From the NCBI RefSeq assembly GCF_014694315.1, contig NZ_JAAOXD010000001.1:387663-451662 (forward strand): a DNA stretch of 64,000 nucleotides, in the 5' to 3' direction. The DNA comes from Arthrobacter ipis (lineage in GTDB: Bacteria > Actinomycetota > Actinomycetes > Actinomycetales > Micrococcaceae). This document shows, piece after piece, positions 6,765 through 15,957 of the stretch (positions within the stretch are counted from its first letter, which is position 1; the number at the start of each line of letters is the position of its first letter). The translations under genes and the position numbers were made by a program. A model generated the notes under the pieces. It saw only the letters and a program-made list of their open reading frames with translations, was not told the DNA's origin and ran no database searches.

Positions 6765-7036
6765 GAGTCCACCCCCGCCTTGTCCTGGATGGTGGTCATG
6801 ACCTTTTCGACGGTCTTGCCAGTGCCTTCCACAAGGATGTGGATCGTTTCCGCCTGCCTGTCGATAGTCGTCTGCTTCGTGTCCGCGACGTCCCGCCAGT
6901 ACTTGGTCGTCTCTTGTTCAGCGCGCAGTCTGCCGATGGGTACGATTCGCTCGAAGAAGAGCAGCAGAACGAGCATGATGTACAGCCCGACAGGGGTAAG
7001 TGTTTCCATGGCAGGGATGGGGAATCCATCGATCAT
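6761..7036 (-). CDS. Membrane-anchored coiled-coil protein
   Basis: Start at ATG 7036 (AGGGG upstream) gives 91 residues; the much longer open frame upstream overlaps the tail gene and is not coding. One hydrophobic segment (about residues 14-32, PVGLYIMLVLLLFF) is followed by a charged helix of roughly 55 residues. Topology N-out/C-in or the reverse cannot be told. Single-pass proteins with a long helix next to lysis genes can be spanin-like, though this host lacks an outer membrane; a pinholin or a lysis regulator is also possible. The gene overlaps the 67-residue gene by 4 bases. Confidence 0.7.
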   Translation of the reverse strand: MIDGFPIPAMETLTPVGLYIMLVLLLFFERIVPIGRLRAEQETTKYWRDVADTKQTTIDRQAETIHILVEGTGKTVEKVMTTIQDKAGVDS

Positions 7037-7044
7037 CGTCGCCC

Positions 7045-8016
7045 CTATCCCTGCTGGTAGTACGTCAGGTTCAGGCTGAACTGTGCGTTCCGCTTGATCG
7101 TGATCGGATCCGCTGTGGCCATGATCGACACAACACCAGTGGAGGGGTTCAGGTGCACCCCGATGGGGACGTTGTTCCCGCCGCCGACCAGCCATCCCGG
7201 GACGTACTTGGATGTGGAGGGGCCCCGCGCCGCGATGGGCAGCGACACCTGAGTCGGGGACATCGGAGTGAGGTCCATATTGGTCAGTGGGGTGTCGGGG
7301 CCGGTCCGCTTGAAGTTCAGGTCCACCGTGATCTGCCGTGTCACGCCGAACCATTTCGCGGTGATCAGCCCAGTTGTTTCCCAGTTCGTCAGAACGTTCG
7401 GGGAGTACGAGAAAGTTTCGTCCGCGGTCCGCCACTCCGGCACATCGTTGGCGCCCAGCATGCGCACCCAATCCGTGGCACCAATACGGATGCGCGTTCC
7501 GAGAGCGTTCAGGTATGTGCGCACCAGATCTTCGTCGGCATAGAAGCCGCCGCCGTCGCCAACCCATGTTCGGAGATCGATGAACCCGATCGGCGCCGAG
7601 GTGCCGCCCTGCCATTGCACTAGGCAGATTGGCTGGTCATCCTCAACCCCGGGGCCGATCTTCCGGGCAGGAGAACCGGGGATAGTAGGAGCGGCGCCGA
7701 CCTGAATGACCTCGAGTGTGGACGGGCCGCCAAGTGCCGGCTGCCAGTTTCGGCGCACCACGATCAGATCCCAGCGGACAGTGTTTGTGCCGGACAGCGT
7801 CTGGCATTGCACCACCTGATCCACGTCCGCAGTGTCCGTGACACCATGTCCCCAAGCGCGACCGGCCTTCACGAGGACGGCGAAGGGGATCGACGGGTGC
7901 GCGGTGACCTTGAAGTCCGTCGGCCCGTAAACGCCGTAGGTTGGTGCGCCGGCTCGGTTCTTCGCCTGGTCAGACTCGGTCACGAAACCGTCGTAAAACT
8001 TGCTGGTCAAAGCCAT
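7045..8016 (-). CDS. Minor tail / baseplate protein
   Basis: 323 residues. The N-terminal 170 residues (FKVTAHPSIPFAVLVKAGRAWGHGVTDTA and VRWDLIVVRRNWQ) resemble upper-baseplate or fibre-attachment proteins of siphophages in which an all-beta domain is followed by a lectin-like C-terminal half. It shares its start base with the stop of the Gp37-like gene (one-base overlap), placing it in the baseplate block after the distal tail protein. The exact role in adsorption is inferred from position. Confidence 0.75.
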   Translation of the reverse strand: MALTSKFYDGFVTESDQAKNRAGAPTYGVYGPTDFKVTAHPSIPFAVLVKAGRAWGHGVTDTADVDQVVQCQTLSGTNTVRWDLIVVRRNWQPALGGPSTLEVIQVGAAPTIPGSPARKIGPGVEDDQPICLVQWQGGTSAPIGFIDLRTWVGDGGGFYADEDLVRTYLNALGTRIRIGATDWVRMLGANDVPEWRTADETFSYSPNVLTNWETTGLITAKWFGVTRQITVDLNFKRTGPDTPLTNMDLTPMSPTQVSLPIAARGPSTSKYVPGWLVGGGNNVPIGVHLNPSTGVVSIMATADPITIKRNAQFSLNLTYYQQG

Positions 8017-9128
8017 CAGTAGGCCTTCCTATCTGCGTTGTCGCGCTGCAAAGCGCGGAGCCTTTTGGCCAGAAGCGTGTCCGTGTCATCGGCCCGCTCG
8101 CCGACTACTGGTGTGGCGACGTCTCCGCCGCCGTCCCAAGACAGGCGCACCTCGCGCAATACGTCCGTGAAGAATTGGCCGCGGATTTCAGCTGTGACCC
8201 GGTCGCCGACCCGGAGCCCTTGGCCTCCGTATCGGAAGTGGTCCGTCTCGGTAAGCTCCAGCGAGAGACCAGCCAGCGGCGCGCCCTCAGCGAGGGTCTC
8301 GGCGGCTCGGTCCGCATAGACGTCGCCCGTAGACGAGTCCCGGGCATCTTGGAAGACCTCGATAATGTCGTTCCACTCGGCTTCCCGGGCGACATCAGAG
8401 AATCCCTTGAAGGTGCGCGCCACACCCTCGCCCTGGCCGCCGACAACTACGCGGGTTGCGGTCGGTGCTGCTAGGGAGTACGTGCCGCCGATTACCGTGC
8501 CGGCGTCCGGCGAAAGACGGTGCGGGTACTCGCGAACGGCATAGCAGTCCAGCAGCAGTCCAGCGCCTTCCTGCCGAACAGTCACTCCAATCCCCGCCTG
8601 ATCGACGGCTGGGAACAGCCGGTCGTAGGCAGGGTGGAAGCGGAACGTGCAGTTGACAGTGGAGCCTCGACCTTGGTCAGGGGCGATGGCCAGCGGGTAA
8701 CCGAGCCGTGCTGCGTTCTCGGCCATGACTGTCTTCACGACAGTCTCGGCCGGGCCTGTTATCGTTCGATACTCGACGTTCTGTCCCGTCAAGGCCGCCG
8801 CCGGCTTGGGCCACGCCCGCCAGTTGTTCAGGATCCGGAAATCGTCCTCAACGCTGAACGTCAGGGACGCTGTATCCATGAATGGTCCGTTGACCAGCCG
8901 CACCGGCCCCGTCATCTGGAGCGCCCCATGCCGGTAGATCATGACCCGGGCGCCGGGTTGGCGTAGGTCGGCAGCCCGGACGTGGTCCGCGTCGAGGGCA
9001 AATGTCGCGTTGGACTTCACGTTGTGCCGCACAACGGGCTTCACTTCGCCCGGCCGGCCAACCCACCCTTTGAAGTCCCAACCTCTGTAGACGAGGATCT
9101 CGTAGGGAATTTCGGAGGTCACTACCAT
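8016..9128 (-). CDS. Tail-tip protein, siphovirus ReqiPepy6 Gp37-like family
   Basis: 370 residues, third gene after the tape measure and overlapping the distal tail gene by 7 bases. The N-terminal part (EILVYRGWDFKGWVG, ARVMIYRHGALQMTGPVRLV) and the later SLELTETDHFRYGGQGLRVGDRVTAEI segment match the tail-hub/Gp37-like family found in actinobacterial siphophages. These proteins form the hub at the tail tip below the distal tail ring. No peptidase motif is evident. Confidence 0.8.
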   Translation of the reverse strand: MVVTSEIPYEILVYRGWDFKGWVGRPGEVKPVVRHNVKSNATFALDADHVRAADLRQPGARVMIYRHGALQMTGPVRLVNGPFMDTASLTFSVEDDFRILNNWRAWPKPAAALTGQNVEYRTITGPAETVVKTVMAENAARLGYPLAIAPDQGRGSTVNCTFRFHPAYDRLFPAVDQAGIGVTVRQEGAGLLLDCYAVREYPHRLSPDAGTVIGGTYSLAAPTATRVVVGGQGEGVARTFKGFSDVAREAEWNDIIEVFQDARDSSTGDVYADRAAETLAEGAPLAGLSLELTETDHFRYGGQGLRVGDRVTAEIRGQFFTDVLREVRLSWDGGGDVATPVVGERADDTDTLLAKRLRALQRDNADRKAY

Positions 9129-10102
9129 GCCCTCCTGTACTTGTTCTGGATCGCGGCGATAACGGTGCCCGATCCGGTCATCGCGATGCTCACAGGGCGG
9201 TCCTGGCCGCGGGGGATAGCGCCGAACTGCGACGCCGGGTCAAGCTCAGAGGTCCGGTCAATGGGCGAGAGCATGACCCTGTTGACGCTGTCCCATTCGC
9301 CGTACCAGAGAACCCGGTTACTGGTCGGGTCAGAGTCCAGCTGCACCGCGTACCCTTCTGGAATTTCGAACGGCACCGTGATGCTCTTGCCGTCCACGCC
9401 GAAGGACACGGCCGTCGTCTGCCCGATCACGGTCCACGCCGGATAGGAAGCGACGTCGCCGTCGTTCGTGAACGTCGCCGTCCCGAGCGAACCACCAGGC
9501 GACAGATAGTAGATAGCGTCGTCCGGGTACCCGTAGGTAATGCGGTCCTCGGCCGTGATGTAGTAGGGCCGCATCTCGCCCTGACCCCAGGACTTCGTAA
9601 CCGTCTCTCCCAGCCAGTACGGTTTGTCGGCCAGCAGGTTGATGCCGTACCTCGCCCAGCCGCGCTGCACGAAGTCGTGCGTCAGCTCGTCGTCCGCACC
9701 GCTCAGGCGGAGCGGGAGTGTCCGCCGTGCACCATCCGGCAAGACAGCGGTCCACGTGCCTTCCAAGTCAGGGTCAAGGCTCTTCCAGAACGCCCGGTCC
9801 CGGGCCATGAAGTCCGTCGAGCCCTGATCCGAGTACAGGTACAAAGGCCAGAACGCCGTCCGGTCCTTCACCGCCGTGCCGAGGTGACGTGATCCCGGCA
9901 CGGCCGGCGAGGAACTAGACTGCCGATCAAACTCTGGCAGCAGCAGACCTCGCACGCCCGGCCGGAGAAACAGCCCGGTGGAGGGTCTTGTCAGTTCCCA
10001 CTCGCTCCCGTCCCAGCCCCTCCACAGCAGTTCAATGCCGCGCCATGGAGGGGTTGGGGGAGCCGGAGGTACATATGGCAGTGCAAAGGCGAAATTCGCC
10101 AC
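9122..10102 (-). CDS. Distal tail protein (Dit-like)
   Basis: 326 residues, directly after the tape measure gene (9 bases between them), the standard position for the distal tail protein. The sequence has GIELLWRGWDGSEWELT near the N-terminus and a long all-beta body ending in a galectin-like region (GYPDDAIYYLSPGGSLGTATFTN...), consistent with the Dit ring that joins tube to tip and carries baseplate parts. Assigned by position and general resemblance. Confidence 0.8.
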   Translation of the reverse strand: MANFAFALPYVPPAPPTPPWRGIELLWRGWDGSEWELTRPSTGLFLRPGVRGLLLPEFDRQSSSSPAVPGSRHLGTAVKDRTAFWPLYLYSDQGSTDFMARDRAFWKSLDPDLEGTWTAVLPDGARRTLPLRLSGADDELTHDFVQRGWARYGINLLADKPYWLGETVTKSWGQGEMRPYYITAEDRITYGYPDDAIYYLSPGGSLGTATFTNDGDVASYPAWTVIGQTTAVSFGVDGKSITVPFEIPEGYAVQLDSDPTSNRVLWYGEWDSVNRVMLSPIDRTSELDPASQFGAIPRGQDRPVSIAMTGSGTVIAAIQNKYRRAW

Positions 10103-10111
10103 ACAGACCTC

Positions 10112-13100
10112 CTATATTCCGAAGGCAGCGAACGTGTCGCGCCGCTTCGTCTCGATACGGTTTGCTACTTCGTTGGGGTCCCATCCGACGTTGCCGTGGA
10201 AGTTGATGTCTCCACGGCCGCCGGCGCCGTTGGATCGCTCAAGCGCGAGCGTGCGAACATCGGCCCACTGCTGCGGGTTGAGGATCGCCTCAGGCTTGCC
10301 GGTCCGGTTGACGACCTGCGAGATGCCGGGAGGCAGGATGCCGCCCAGGTCGTACAGGGCCGGGTCGTGGGCAGGCTCAGGGGCACCGGTCGCGGAACCG
10401 AATCCGAGCTTGCCTTTCACCCAGTCCACGACGTTGCCGAACAGCTTCTTGCCGAAGCCGGTCACGGCATCGATCATGAAACCGGCTGCAGGGAACGCGC
10501 CCTTGATCTGGCCGACGATCTTGTCGCCTAGCCCGGTGAGCATGCCGAGCGGATCGAACCCGCCGCTGTCCTTACCGGACGGCTGGGCCGCCCCGGACAG
10601 GTAGGTGTACGGGTTGATGTCGTTCGGCCACCCGCCGTTGAAGGTGCCGAAGTGCAGGTGCGGGCCAGAGCTGAAACCGGTGTTGCCGGAATTTGCGATC
10701 TGCTGCCCGGCACGGACCATCTGGCCGACCTTCACAGCCATCGACGACAAGTGAGCGAACCACGTCTGGATGCCCGAAGCACCATCGATGTGGACCTCAT
10801 TGCCACCCCACACGCCCGGCGCCTGGACACCGGGCCCGGACCAACTAACCCGGCCCGGCTCAGTGGCGAACACCGGAGTGCCAACCGAAGCCGCAAAGTC
10901 AACGCCCTTGTGGATGCGGTTGTAACCCTGCGTCTGGACCATGCTCCGCAGCGGGTTGAGGATGCCACCCTTCGCGAAGCCCTCGCCGAACGCGGCCCGC
11001 GCCTCACGCATTGACCGGCCCGCTACAGCAGCCTTGTTCATCGCGTACAGGCGAGCCCGCTCGAAGGGGTCACGCATGACCTCCGAGACGTACACGCCCT
11101 CACCGCGACGCATCGGCACCAGCTGGTCATCACCATTCCGCCAGGACGACTGCCCCGGCAGGATGCCGCCACGAGCGAAGCCGAGCTCCTTGTTGTGGAT
11201 CGTCGGCAGGTGGTCGATTCCTGGCAGAATGTCAGCGATCTTGTTGAAGCCGCCGATGAGGCCTTCGTTGATGATTTTGTCCATAACGAAAACCACGGGG
11301 GCCTTGGCGATCGCCCGGATCTTGTCCCAGTGGGTCTTGATGAACTCAACGCCCTTTTTGAAGGCGTCCGGGATCGTCTTGAAGATCACATCGTGGAGCG
11401 CGTCGAACACGGGCTTGAGGATGTGATCCCAGACCCACTTGATAGCGGACCCGATCCCGTCGAAGGCTGGCTTGATGATCGTCTTCCACAGCCACGTGAA
11501 GACCGGCCCCAGCGTGTTTTTGAAGATGCTGTGCCAGACATCAAAGGTTGGCTTCAGGATGTTCAGCCAGACCCAACTGATAGCCGCGCCGATACCATCA
11601 AAGGCCGGCTTGATGGCGTTCTTCCAAAGCCATGTGAATGCTGGCGCGATGACGTACCGGATGACCGATACGAGCAGCTGGAAGATGCCACGGATGACCA
11701 GCCAAGCAGCGCTGAACGCGGTCACGATCCCGTTCCAGACTGGCTTGATGATGTTCTGGTAGAGCCACGTGAACACGGCGCCCACGACGGCGAAGACCTT
11801 CTGAATGATCGGCATTGCAACGGTCTGGAACCATGTCACCACGGCATTTATCGCGACCTGAATTCCTGCCCAGACGTTCGCGATGATGTCCTTGCCCAGC
11901 TGCGTCTGGGTGAAGAACCAGACCAGCCCGGCCACCACAGCAGCAATAGCAGCCACGATGAGGAACACCGGGAACGCGGACGTTGCAGCGTTCAGGAGCC
12001 ACTGGGCAGCGGCAGCGATGTCCGCCCTCGCCGCCCAAAGAGCCATCGCAGCCTGCGCAAAGCCCAGCACGGAGGACATCCCCGCGAGGACCAGATTGGC
12101 GGCGATGATCCCGCCGATCAGCAGCCCCAGGATGACAGGGCTGCCAGCGATCGCGGAAAGCATCGGCTGAAGGAACGAGATCACCCCGGCGAGCCCACCA
12201 GCGAAGCCAGTCAGGAGCTCCACCAGGCTGGGGCCGATCTCGGCAACGATCGGAGCGATCGAAGTCAGCAGATCACCAAAAGCCCCAGTCAGGCCCGGCA
12301 GGAGCGGCGCTACGGCCTCAGCCCCGCGCTGCAGACCCTCCATGAAGGTCACCAGCCCGGCGCCGAACTGCGGGTTCGACAGAGCAGTGAAGACGCCGCC
12401 GATGAGGGTACCGGCGATCTGCCCGCCGAGCTCCAAGAACCGAGACATGGCAGGGGCGCCCCGGACGAACGCGTCAGCGATCGGACCAAGAGCCTTCAAC
12501 AGGCCATCCGCGCCAGTCTGAGCCCCGGAGAAGAGCGTCGCCATCGTGGTCTGGAAAACCGGGCCCTTCATGGCCGCATCGATGTCCCGTAGCCCGGCAG
12601 CGAGCCCGGACAACGTGGACACAGCTCCGCCAGCAGTAGCCGCATCATTCATCGACTGGAAGATCCCGACAACGGACTTGCCGATGGACCACAGATCCTT
12701 CAGCGACTGGATGCCGCCATCGATCCACGCCTTCAAGCTGCCGTCAGCCGCGCTCTTCTGGACGATGTCGTTGAACCACTTGGCCACGTCCGCCACCAGC
12801 TGCGCCAGGCGGGGCATGTAGTCCATGCCGACGACGCCAAGCGTGGTGAACGCCTCCACTACCGGAGTGATGGCCGTGTTCAGGATGCCCGTAGTATCGG
12901 CAACGCCCTTCAACAGCGACTCCAGGACGCCGTTACCGAGCGAAGACTGCACTGCGCCCATGAAGATCCGGGCGCCGGCGCCCAGTTGGGAGGCGATTGC
13001 TCCCACGCCGGTTGCCAGCTGCGGCATGATCGTGTTGGCCAGTCCCAGCAGGGGCGCGGCGAACCCGGTGAAGAAGTTCTCCTGCGCGATTTTCCGGATA

Positions 13101-15133
13101 CCGCTCAGCATGTCCTTCACGGTCAGCAGGGCCCGGACAGACTCCTGCGCGGCAGGGGTCAGTGCCGCCATAGCAGCGGCTGACTTAGCACCGCCCTGCT
13201 CAGCCTGGTCGGCCTGCTGCATCTGAACCCGTTCAAGGTTCCGGTGAGCCTGCTCGACGGCCCGGGCAGAGTCCTTCTGAGCCCGCGTTGCCTCTTCGGT
13301 AGCGTCCTTGATCGACTGCTCAGCGTCCGCCACGCGGCGGGCGCCGTCCTCGGCGACCTTGGCAGCCTCCTGGTGAGCCTTCTTCTGATCCTGCACCGCG
13401 TCGGCGATAGCCTGCTGCGCGTCAGCGATCTGCCGAGCGCCGTCCTTTTGCTGTTTGATCGCCTCAGCCTGAGCCTGCTTGCGATCGTAGATCGCATCAG
13501 CCTCGGACTGCCGGGCCTTCGCGAGCTTTTCCTCGGCGGCACGAACAGCGTCGTTACCAGCCTTCGCCTCAGCCTGGGCAGACTTCTGCTCGTCACGGAG
13601 GTCCATCACGGCGGACTTGGCCTGCTGGTCAGCTGCCGCGGCCTTGGCCATGTTGTTTTCGAGCTGGGCCAGCTGCAGCTGCCCGGCCTTCGGGTCGGCC
13701 TTGGCTTTGTTGTAGGCATCCGTGGCGCGCTGGAGCGCGAGTGCCGAGTCTGTGGCCTTCAGGTTGGCGTCGCGGAGCTTCGTGCCCACCTCAGCCACGC
13801 GGGCGGCGGCCTTCTCGCGGGCCTCGACCAAAGCCTTCTGGGCGGCCACTACATCCTTGGCCGCTTCGGCTTCCCTGCGCTCCGCCATTTCAACGGCACG
13901 GGCAGCACGCTCCTGCGCCTCCGCCACATTCTCCGTCACGTCCTGCAGGGACCGCTTCGCGTCGGTCACTCGCCGGGCGGCTGCGACCTGCGCCTCCGCC
14001 GCTGACTCTTCAGCTTCCTTCACTGCGCGGATAGTGTCCTGCAGGGACTGCTTCGCAGCGGCCACTCGGCGGGCAGCGCTCTCCTGCGCCTGCGCAGCGT
14101 TCTCTTCAGCGACGGTGATCGCCATCATCGCGTCTTCGACGGCCATTGCCTGGAGCCGGGGATTGATGGTCGATACAGCACCTGCGGCGTCAACAGCCGA
14201 TTTCAGAGCTTCCCCGACGCCAGCAAAAGCCGTCACCAGCACGCCAGCGCCCGCGCCCACGGCCATCAGCCCAGCCGGGAGTAGGGCAGCTACGCCTGCG
14301 AGGGAGGACAGCGAAGCAGCGAAAGTGATCGCATTACCGGAGGCTGACAGGAGCGAAGCGCCAGCAGCGCCTGCCGCTGGAGCGAGCATGGACAGCATTC
14401 CGGTGATCCGGAGGAACCCGGAAGCGAAGGCTTGGCCGCTGTCGGCGCCCTTCTTGGCCGCGTCGGTGGCCAGCTGCGACAGGTCGAGACGGATCCGGTC
14501 GCTGTCGCGGCGCATGTTGACGACCATCCCGGCGAGCGGGCTGTCACCACCGAATGCGTTGCGCAGCATCGTCCCGAGTCGGCCGGTCTTGCGCTCGGTG
14601 TTCTCCGATTCGTCCCCGAGACGCTTCATGTGCGTCTCAAGATCAGCCGACGCCTTGCCGGCCCTCTCGTGCGCCGCGCCGAGATCAGTCGTGGTCTTAG
14701 CGAGGTTCCGCTCGGCCGTCTCGCGACGAGTGGTGGCCTCGGCCGCCCGGGAACGGGTGACGTTGAGCTTTTCCTCGGCCGCAGCGATCTGCGACGCCTT
14801 CGCGTTCGAGTTCTCCCGGACCTCCGCCAGCTTCAGTTCAGCAACGCGCAGGTCGCCGAGAGCCTTGGACTCAGCCGAGGATGCCGTGGCAACCTTCGCC
14901 TTCGACGCCGCGACCGAATCCTCAGCCTGGCTGACAGCCTTACCGAGCCGACCCACCTCAGCTTCAAGCCCCGCCGTCTCGGCTGCGAAGCCGGACTTCA
15001 CGCCCTTACCCATGCGGGAGCCAGCCTCGCGGCCTACCTTGTCAGCAGCCGGGCCAAACTCTTTCGAGATCGTCCTCTGCGTTCCCGAGAAGATGGGCTT
15101 CACAAGGACTTCGGCGATGCCGACTACAGGCAT
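10112..15133 (-). CDS. Tape measure protein with embedded M23 peptidase domain
   Basis: 1673 residues, the longest gene of the window. It fixes tail length and is ejected into the host at infection. Residues about 30-680 are Ala/Glu/Lys-rich coiled coil, interrupted by a hydrophobic Ala/Gly region (about 250-310); residues about 1000-1075 and a set of Trp-rich repeats (KPAFDGIGAAISWVW-type units, about 1110-1250) are membrane-prone. Near residues 1408-1497 is an M23 zinc endopeptidase with HKGVDFA and HLHFG motifs, which would open peptidoglycan during entry. The three repeated units of the type W-K-x-I-I-K-P-A-F-D-G-I-G are visible at about bases 11400-11700. Upstream lie the frameshifted chaperone genes, as expected. 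Confidence 0.95.
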   Translation of the reverse strand: MPVVGIAEVLVKPIFSGTQRTISKEFGPAADKVGREAGSRMGKGVKSGFAAETAGLEAEVGRLGKAVSQAEDSVAASKAKVATASSAESKALGDLRVAELKLAEVRENSNAKASQIAAAEEKLNVTRSRAAEATTRRETAERNLAKTTTDLGAAHERAGKASADLETHMKRLGDESENTERKTGRLGTMLRNAFGGDSPLAGMVVNMRRDSDRIRLDLSQLATDAAKKGADSGQAFASGFLRITGMLSMLAPAAGAAGASLLSASGNAITFAASLSSLAGVAALLPAGLMAVGAGAGVLVTAFAGVGEALKSAVDAAGAVSTINPRLQAMAVEDAMMAITVAEENAAQAQESAARRVAAAKQSLQDTIRAVKEAEESAAEAQVAAARRVTDAKRSLQDVTENVAEAQERAARAVEMAERREAEAAKDVVAAQKALVEAREKAAARVAEVGTKLRDANLKATDSALALQRATDAYNKAKADPKAGQLQLAQLENNMAKAAAADQQAKSAVMDLRDEQKSAQAEAKAGNDAVRAAEEKLAKARQSEADAIYDRKQAQAEAIKQQKDGARQIADAQQAIADAVQDQKKAHQEAAKVAEDGARRVADAEQSIKDATEEATRAQKDSARAVEQAHRNLERVQMQQADQAEQGGAKSAAAMAALTPAAQESVRALLTVKDMLSGIRKIAQENFFTGFAAPLLGLANTIMPQLATGVGAIASQLGAGARIFMGAVQSSLGNGVLESLLKGVADTTGILNTAITPVVEAFTTLGVVGMDYMPRLAQLVADVAKWFNDIVQKSAADGSLKAWIDGGIQSLKDLWSIGKSVVGIFQSMNDAATAGGAVSTLSGLAAGLRDIDAAMKGPVFQTTMATLFSGAQTGADGLLKALGPIADAFVRGAPAMSRFLELGGQIAGTLIGGVFTALSNPQFGAGLVTFMEGLQRGAEAVAPLLPGLTGAFGDLLTSIAPIVAEIGPSLVELLTGFAGGLAGVISFLQPMLSAIAGSPVILGLLIGGIIAANLVLAGMSSVLGFAQAAMALWAARADIAAAAQWLLNAATSAFPVFLIVAAIAAVVAGLVWFFTQTQLGKDIIANVWAGIQVAINAVVTWFQTVAMPIIQKVFAVVGAVFTWLYQNIIKPVWNGIVTAFSAAWLVIRGIFQLLVSVIRYVIAPAFTWLWKNAIKPAFDGIGAAISWVWLNILKPTFDVWHSIFKNTLGPVFTWLWKTIIKPAFDGIGSAIKWVWDHILKPVFDALHDVIFKTIPDAFKKGVEFIKTHWDKIRAIAKAPVVFVMDKIINEGLIGGFNKIADILPGIDHLPTIHNKELGFARGGILPGQSSWRNGDDQLVPMRRGEGVYVSEVMRDPFERARLYAMNKAAVAGRSMREARAAFGEGFAKGGILNPLRSMVQTQGYNRIHKGVDFAASVGTPVFATEPGRVSWSGPGVQAPGVWGGNEVHIDGASGIQTWFAHLSSMAVKVGQMVRAGQQIANSGNTGFSSGPHLHFGTFNGGWPNDINPYTYLSGAAQPSGKDSGGFDPLGMLTGLGDKIVGQIKGAFPAAGFMIDAVTGFGKKLFGNVVDWVKGKLGFGSATGAPEPAHDPALYDLGGILPPGISQVVNRTGKPEAILNPQQWADVRTLALERSNGAGGRGDINFHGNVGWDPNEVANRIETKRRDTFAAFGI

Positions 15134-15153
15134 GGGGTACCTCGAATCTCTAT

Positions 15154-15612
15154 TCAGATGTCAGCGGCATCGAAACCGAACTGGCCAGCGAACGCTTCCG
15201 CCCACTGCCGGTCGAGTTCAGCTATAGCCCGGTCAATCTCCGTGCGCGGGGCGGGGAACGGCTTCTCTTCGCCTGGCTTTCCACCAGCAGCCGCCAGGGA
15301 TACCTGCTTGAGTCCCTTGACCGCGTGCAGGATCTCCCGCAGTAGGTGCGCCGTCAGATCGAACTCAGCGAAAGATGGCGCCCACTCGCGATCAGACTTA
15401 GGTTGAGCGGCGATAATGGCCGCCGTCTCCGGGTCATTGACTATTGCCTCGTTGAGCCTGCAAGCGCTGGGCAGCCCGTCGATGTAATCGAGGAGGGCCA
15501 CCCAGCGCCCGGCCGCATACCACTCCGCAAGGTCCACGCCGTAAACCTCCTTGAGGTCACAGCGGATCTGCGGACGGTAGCGCCCGATCAGCCCGCGGAG
15601 GCGGCGTCTTCC
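15154..15612 (-). CDS. Tail assembly chaperone, C-terminal part made by -1 frameshifting
   Basis: This frame lacks a proper start of its own: the open frame extends to 15747 but there it only shadows the upstream chaperone gene. Reading after a -1 slip at 15609-15615 adds 152 residues to the first 106 residues of the upstream product, a 258-residue fusion. The added part includes RGLIGRYRPQIRCDLKEVYGVDL and an acidic/basic helical C-terminus. Siphophages commonly make a short chaperone and a longer frameshift fusion (lambda gpG/gpGT is the model), both of which bind the tape measure during tail assembly. Confidence 0.8.
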   Translation of the reverse strand, partial: GRRRLRGLIGRYRPQIRCDLKEVYGVDLAEWYAAGRWVALLDYIDGLPSACRLNEAIVNDPETAAIIAAQPKSDREWAPSFAEFDLTAHLLREILHAVKGLKQVSLAAAGGKPGEEKPFPAPRTEIDRAIAELDRQWAEAFAGQFGFDAADI

Positions 15613-15929
15613 CCCAGGTCGCCGTATGCGTCCTCGTAGTACTTGGACGCGACCTTCACGAGACGCAGGAGCTTCACCCGGGAGAGCTTTTCGGCCCGGA
15701 GTAGCGCGGCGTCTTCCTTGCTCAGCCAGTCGTCGAGAACACCCCACGTTGAGGTGAGCTTTTCGATCCTGCTAAGCAGTTCATCAGACTCTTCAGACTC
15801 CATGGCCATGAGGTCAGGGAACGTGATGATCTTTGAGCTGGACAGTGCCACGCTGAACGGCTCAACCTCTTTGACTTCCTTGCTGAGCTTGGCGACGGAA
15901 TACTGGACGGTCGGCTTGTCTACGGCCAT
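15588..15929 (-). CDS. Tail assembly chaperone (unshifted product)
   Basis: 113 residues between the tail-tube region and the tape measure, the place of lambda gpG-type chaperones. The start ATG 15929 follows GGAGG (15939-15943). The product is helical and acidic, with a LMAMESEESDELLSRIEKL segment in the middle, and ends with TGA at 15588. Near its 3' end it carries a run of five G followed by AA where the frameshift to the longer fusion is expected. Confidence 0.85.
   Translation of the reverse strand: MAVDKPTVQYSVAKLSKEVKEVEPFSVALSSSKIITFPDLMAMESEESDELLSRIEKLTSTWGVLDDWLSKEDAALLRAEKLSRVKLLRLVKVASKYYEDAYGDLGEDAASAG
15609..15615 (-). other. Predicted -1 ribosomal frameshift site GGGGGAA
   Basis: On the minus strand the unshifted frame reads CTG-GGG-GAA; a tRNA on GGG can re-pair perfectly one base back on GGG. 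The reading then continues GGA-AGA in the frame of the long chaperone extension, which is open from well upstream to 15154. The direction (-1) agrees exactly with the phase of the two open frames. I did not identify a downstream stimulatory structure, and the second codon would mispair at its middle base, so a one-tRNA (P-site) slip is more likely than the classic tandem slip. Confidence 0.65.
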
Positions 15930-15957
15930 GGTGTTACCTCCGGGTGTGAGGGGTGGG

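Noticed and set aside
7045..7615. Extension of the coiled-coil membrane gene to 7615
   Set aside because: The upstream part overlaps the tail gene at 7045-8016 entirely; the ATG at 7036 has a ribosome binding site and starts a sensible membrane protein.
10900..12000. Possible CRISPR or DNA repeat array in the tape measure gene
   Set aside because: The repeats are coding (KPAFDGIG-type units), irregular in spacing and divergent at the DNA level, as usual for tape measure proteins.
11195..12592. Long open frame on the plus strand inside the tape measure gene
   Set aside because: It is a GC-rich shadow of the tape measure: highly charged, repetitive, with no domain, and the minus-strand protein has clear domains.
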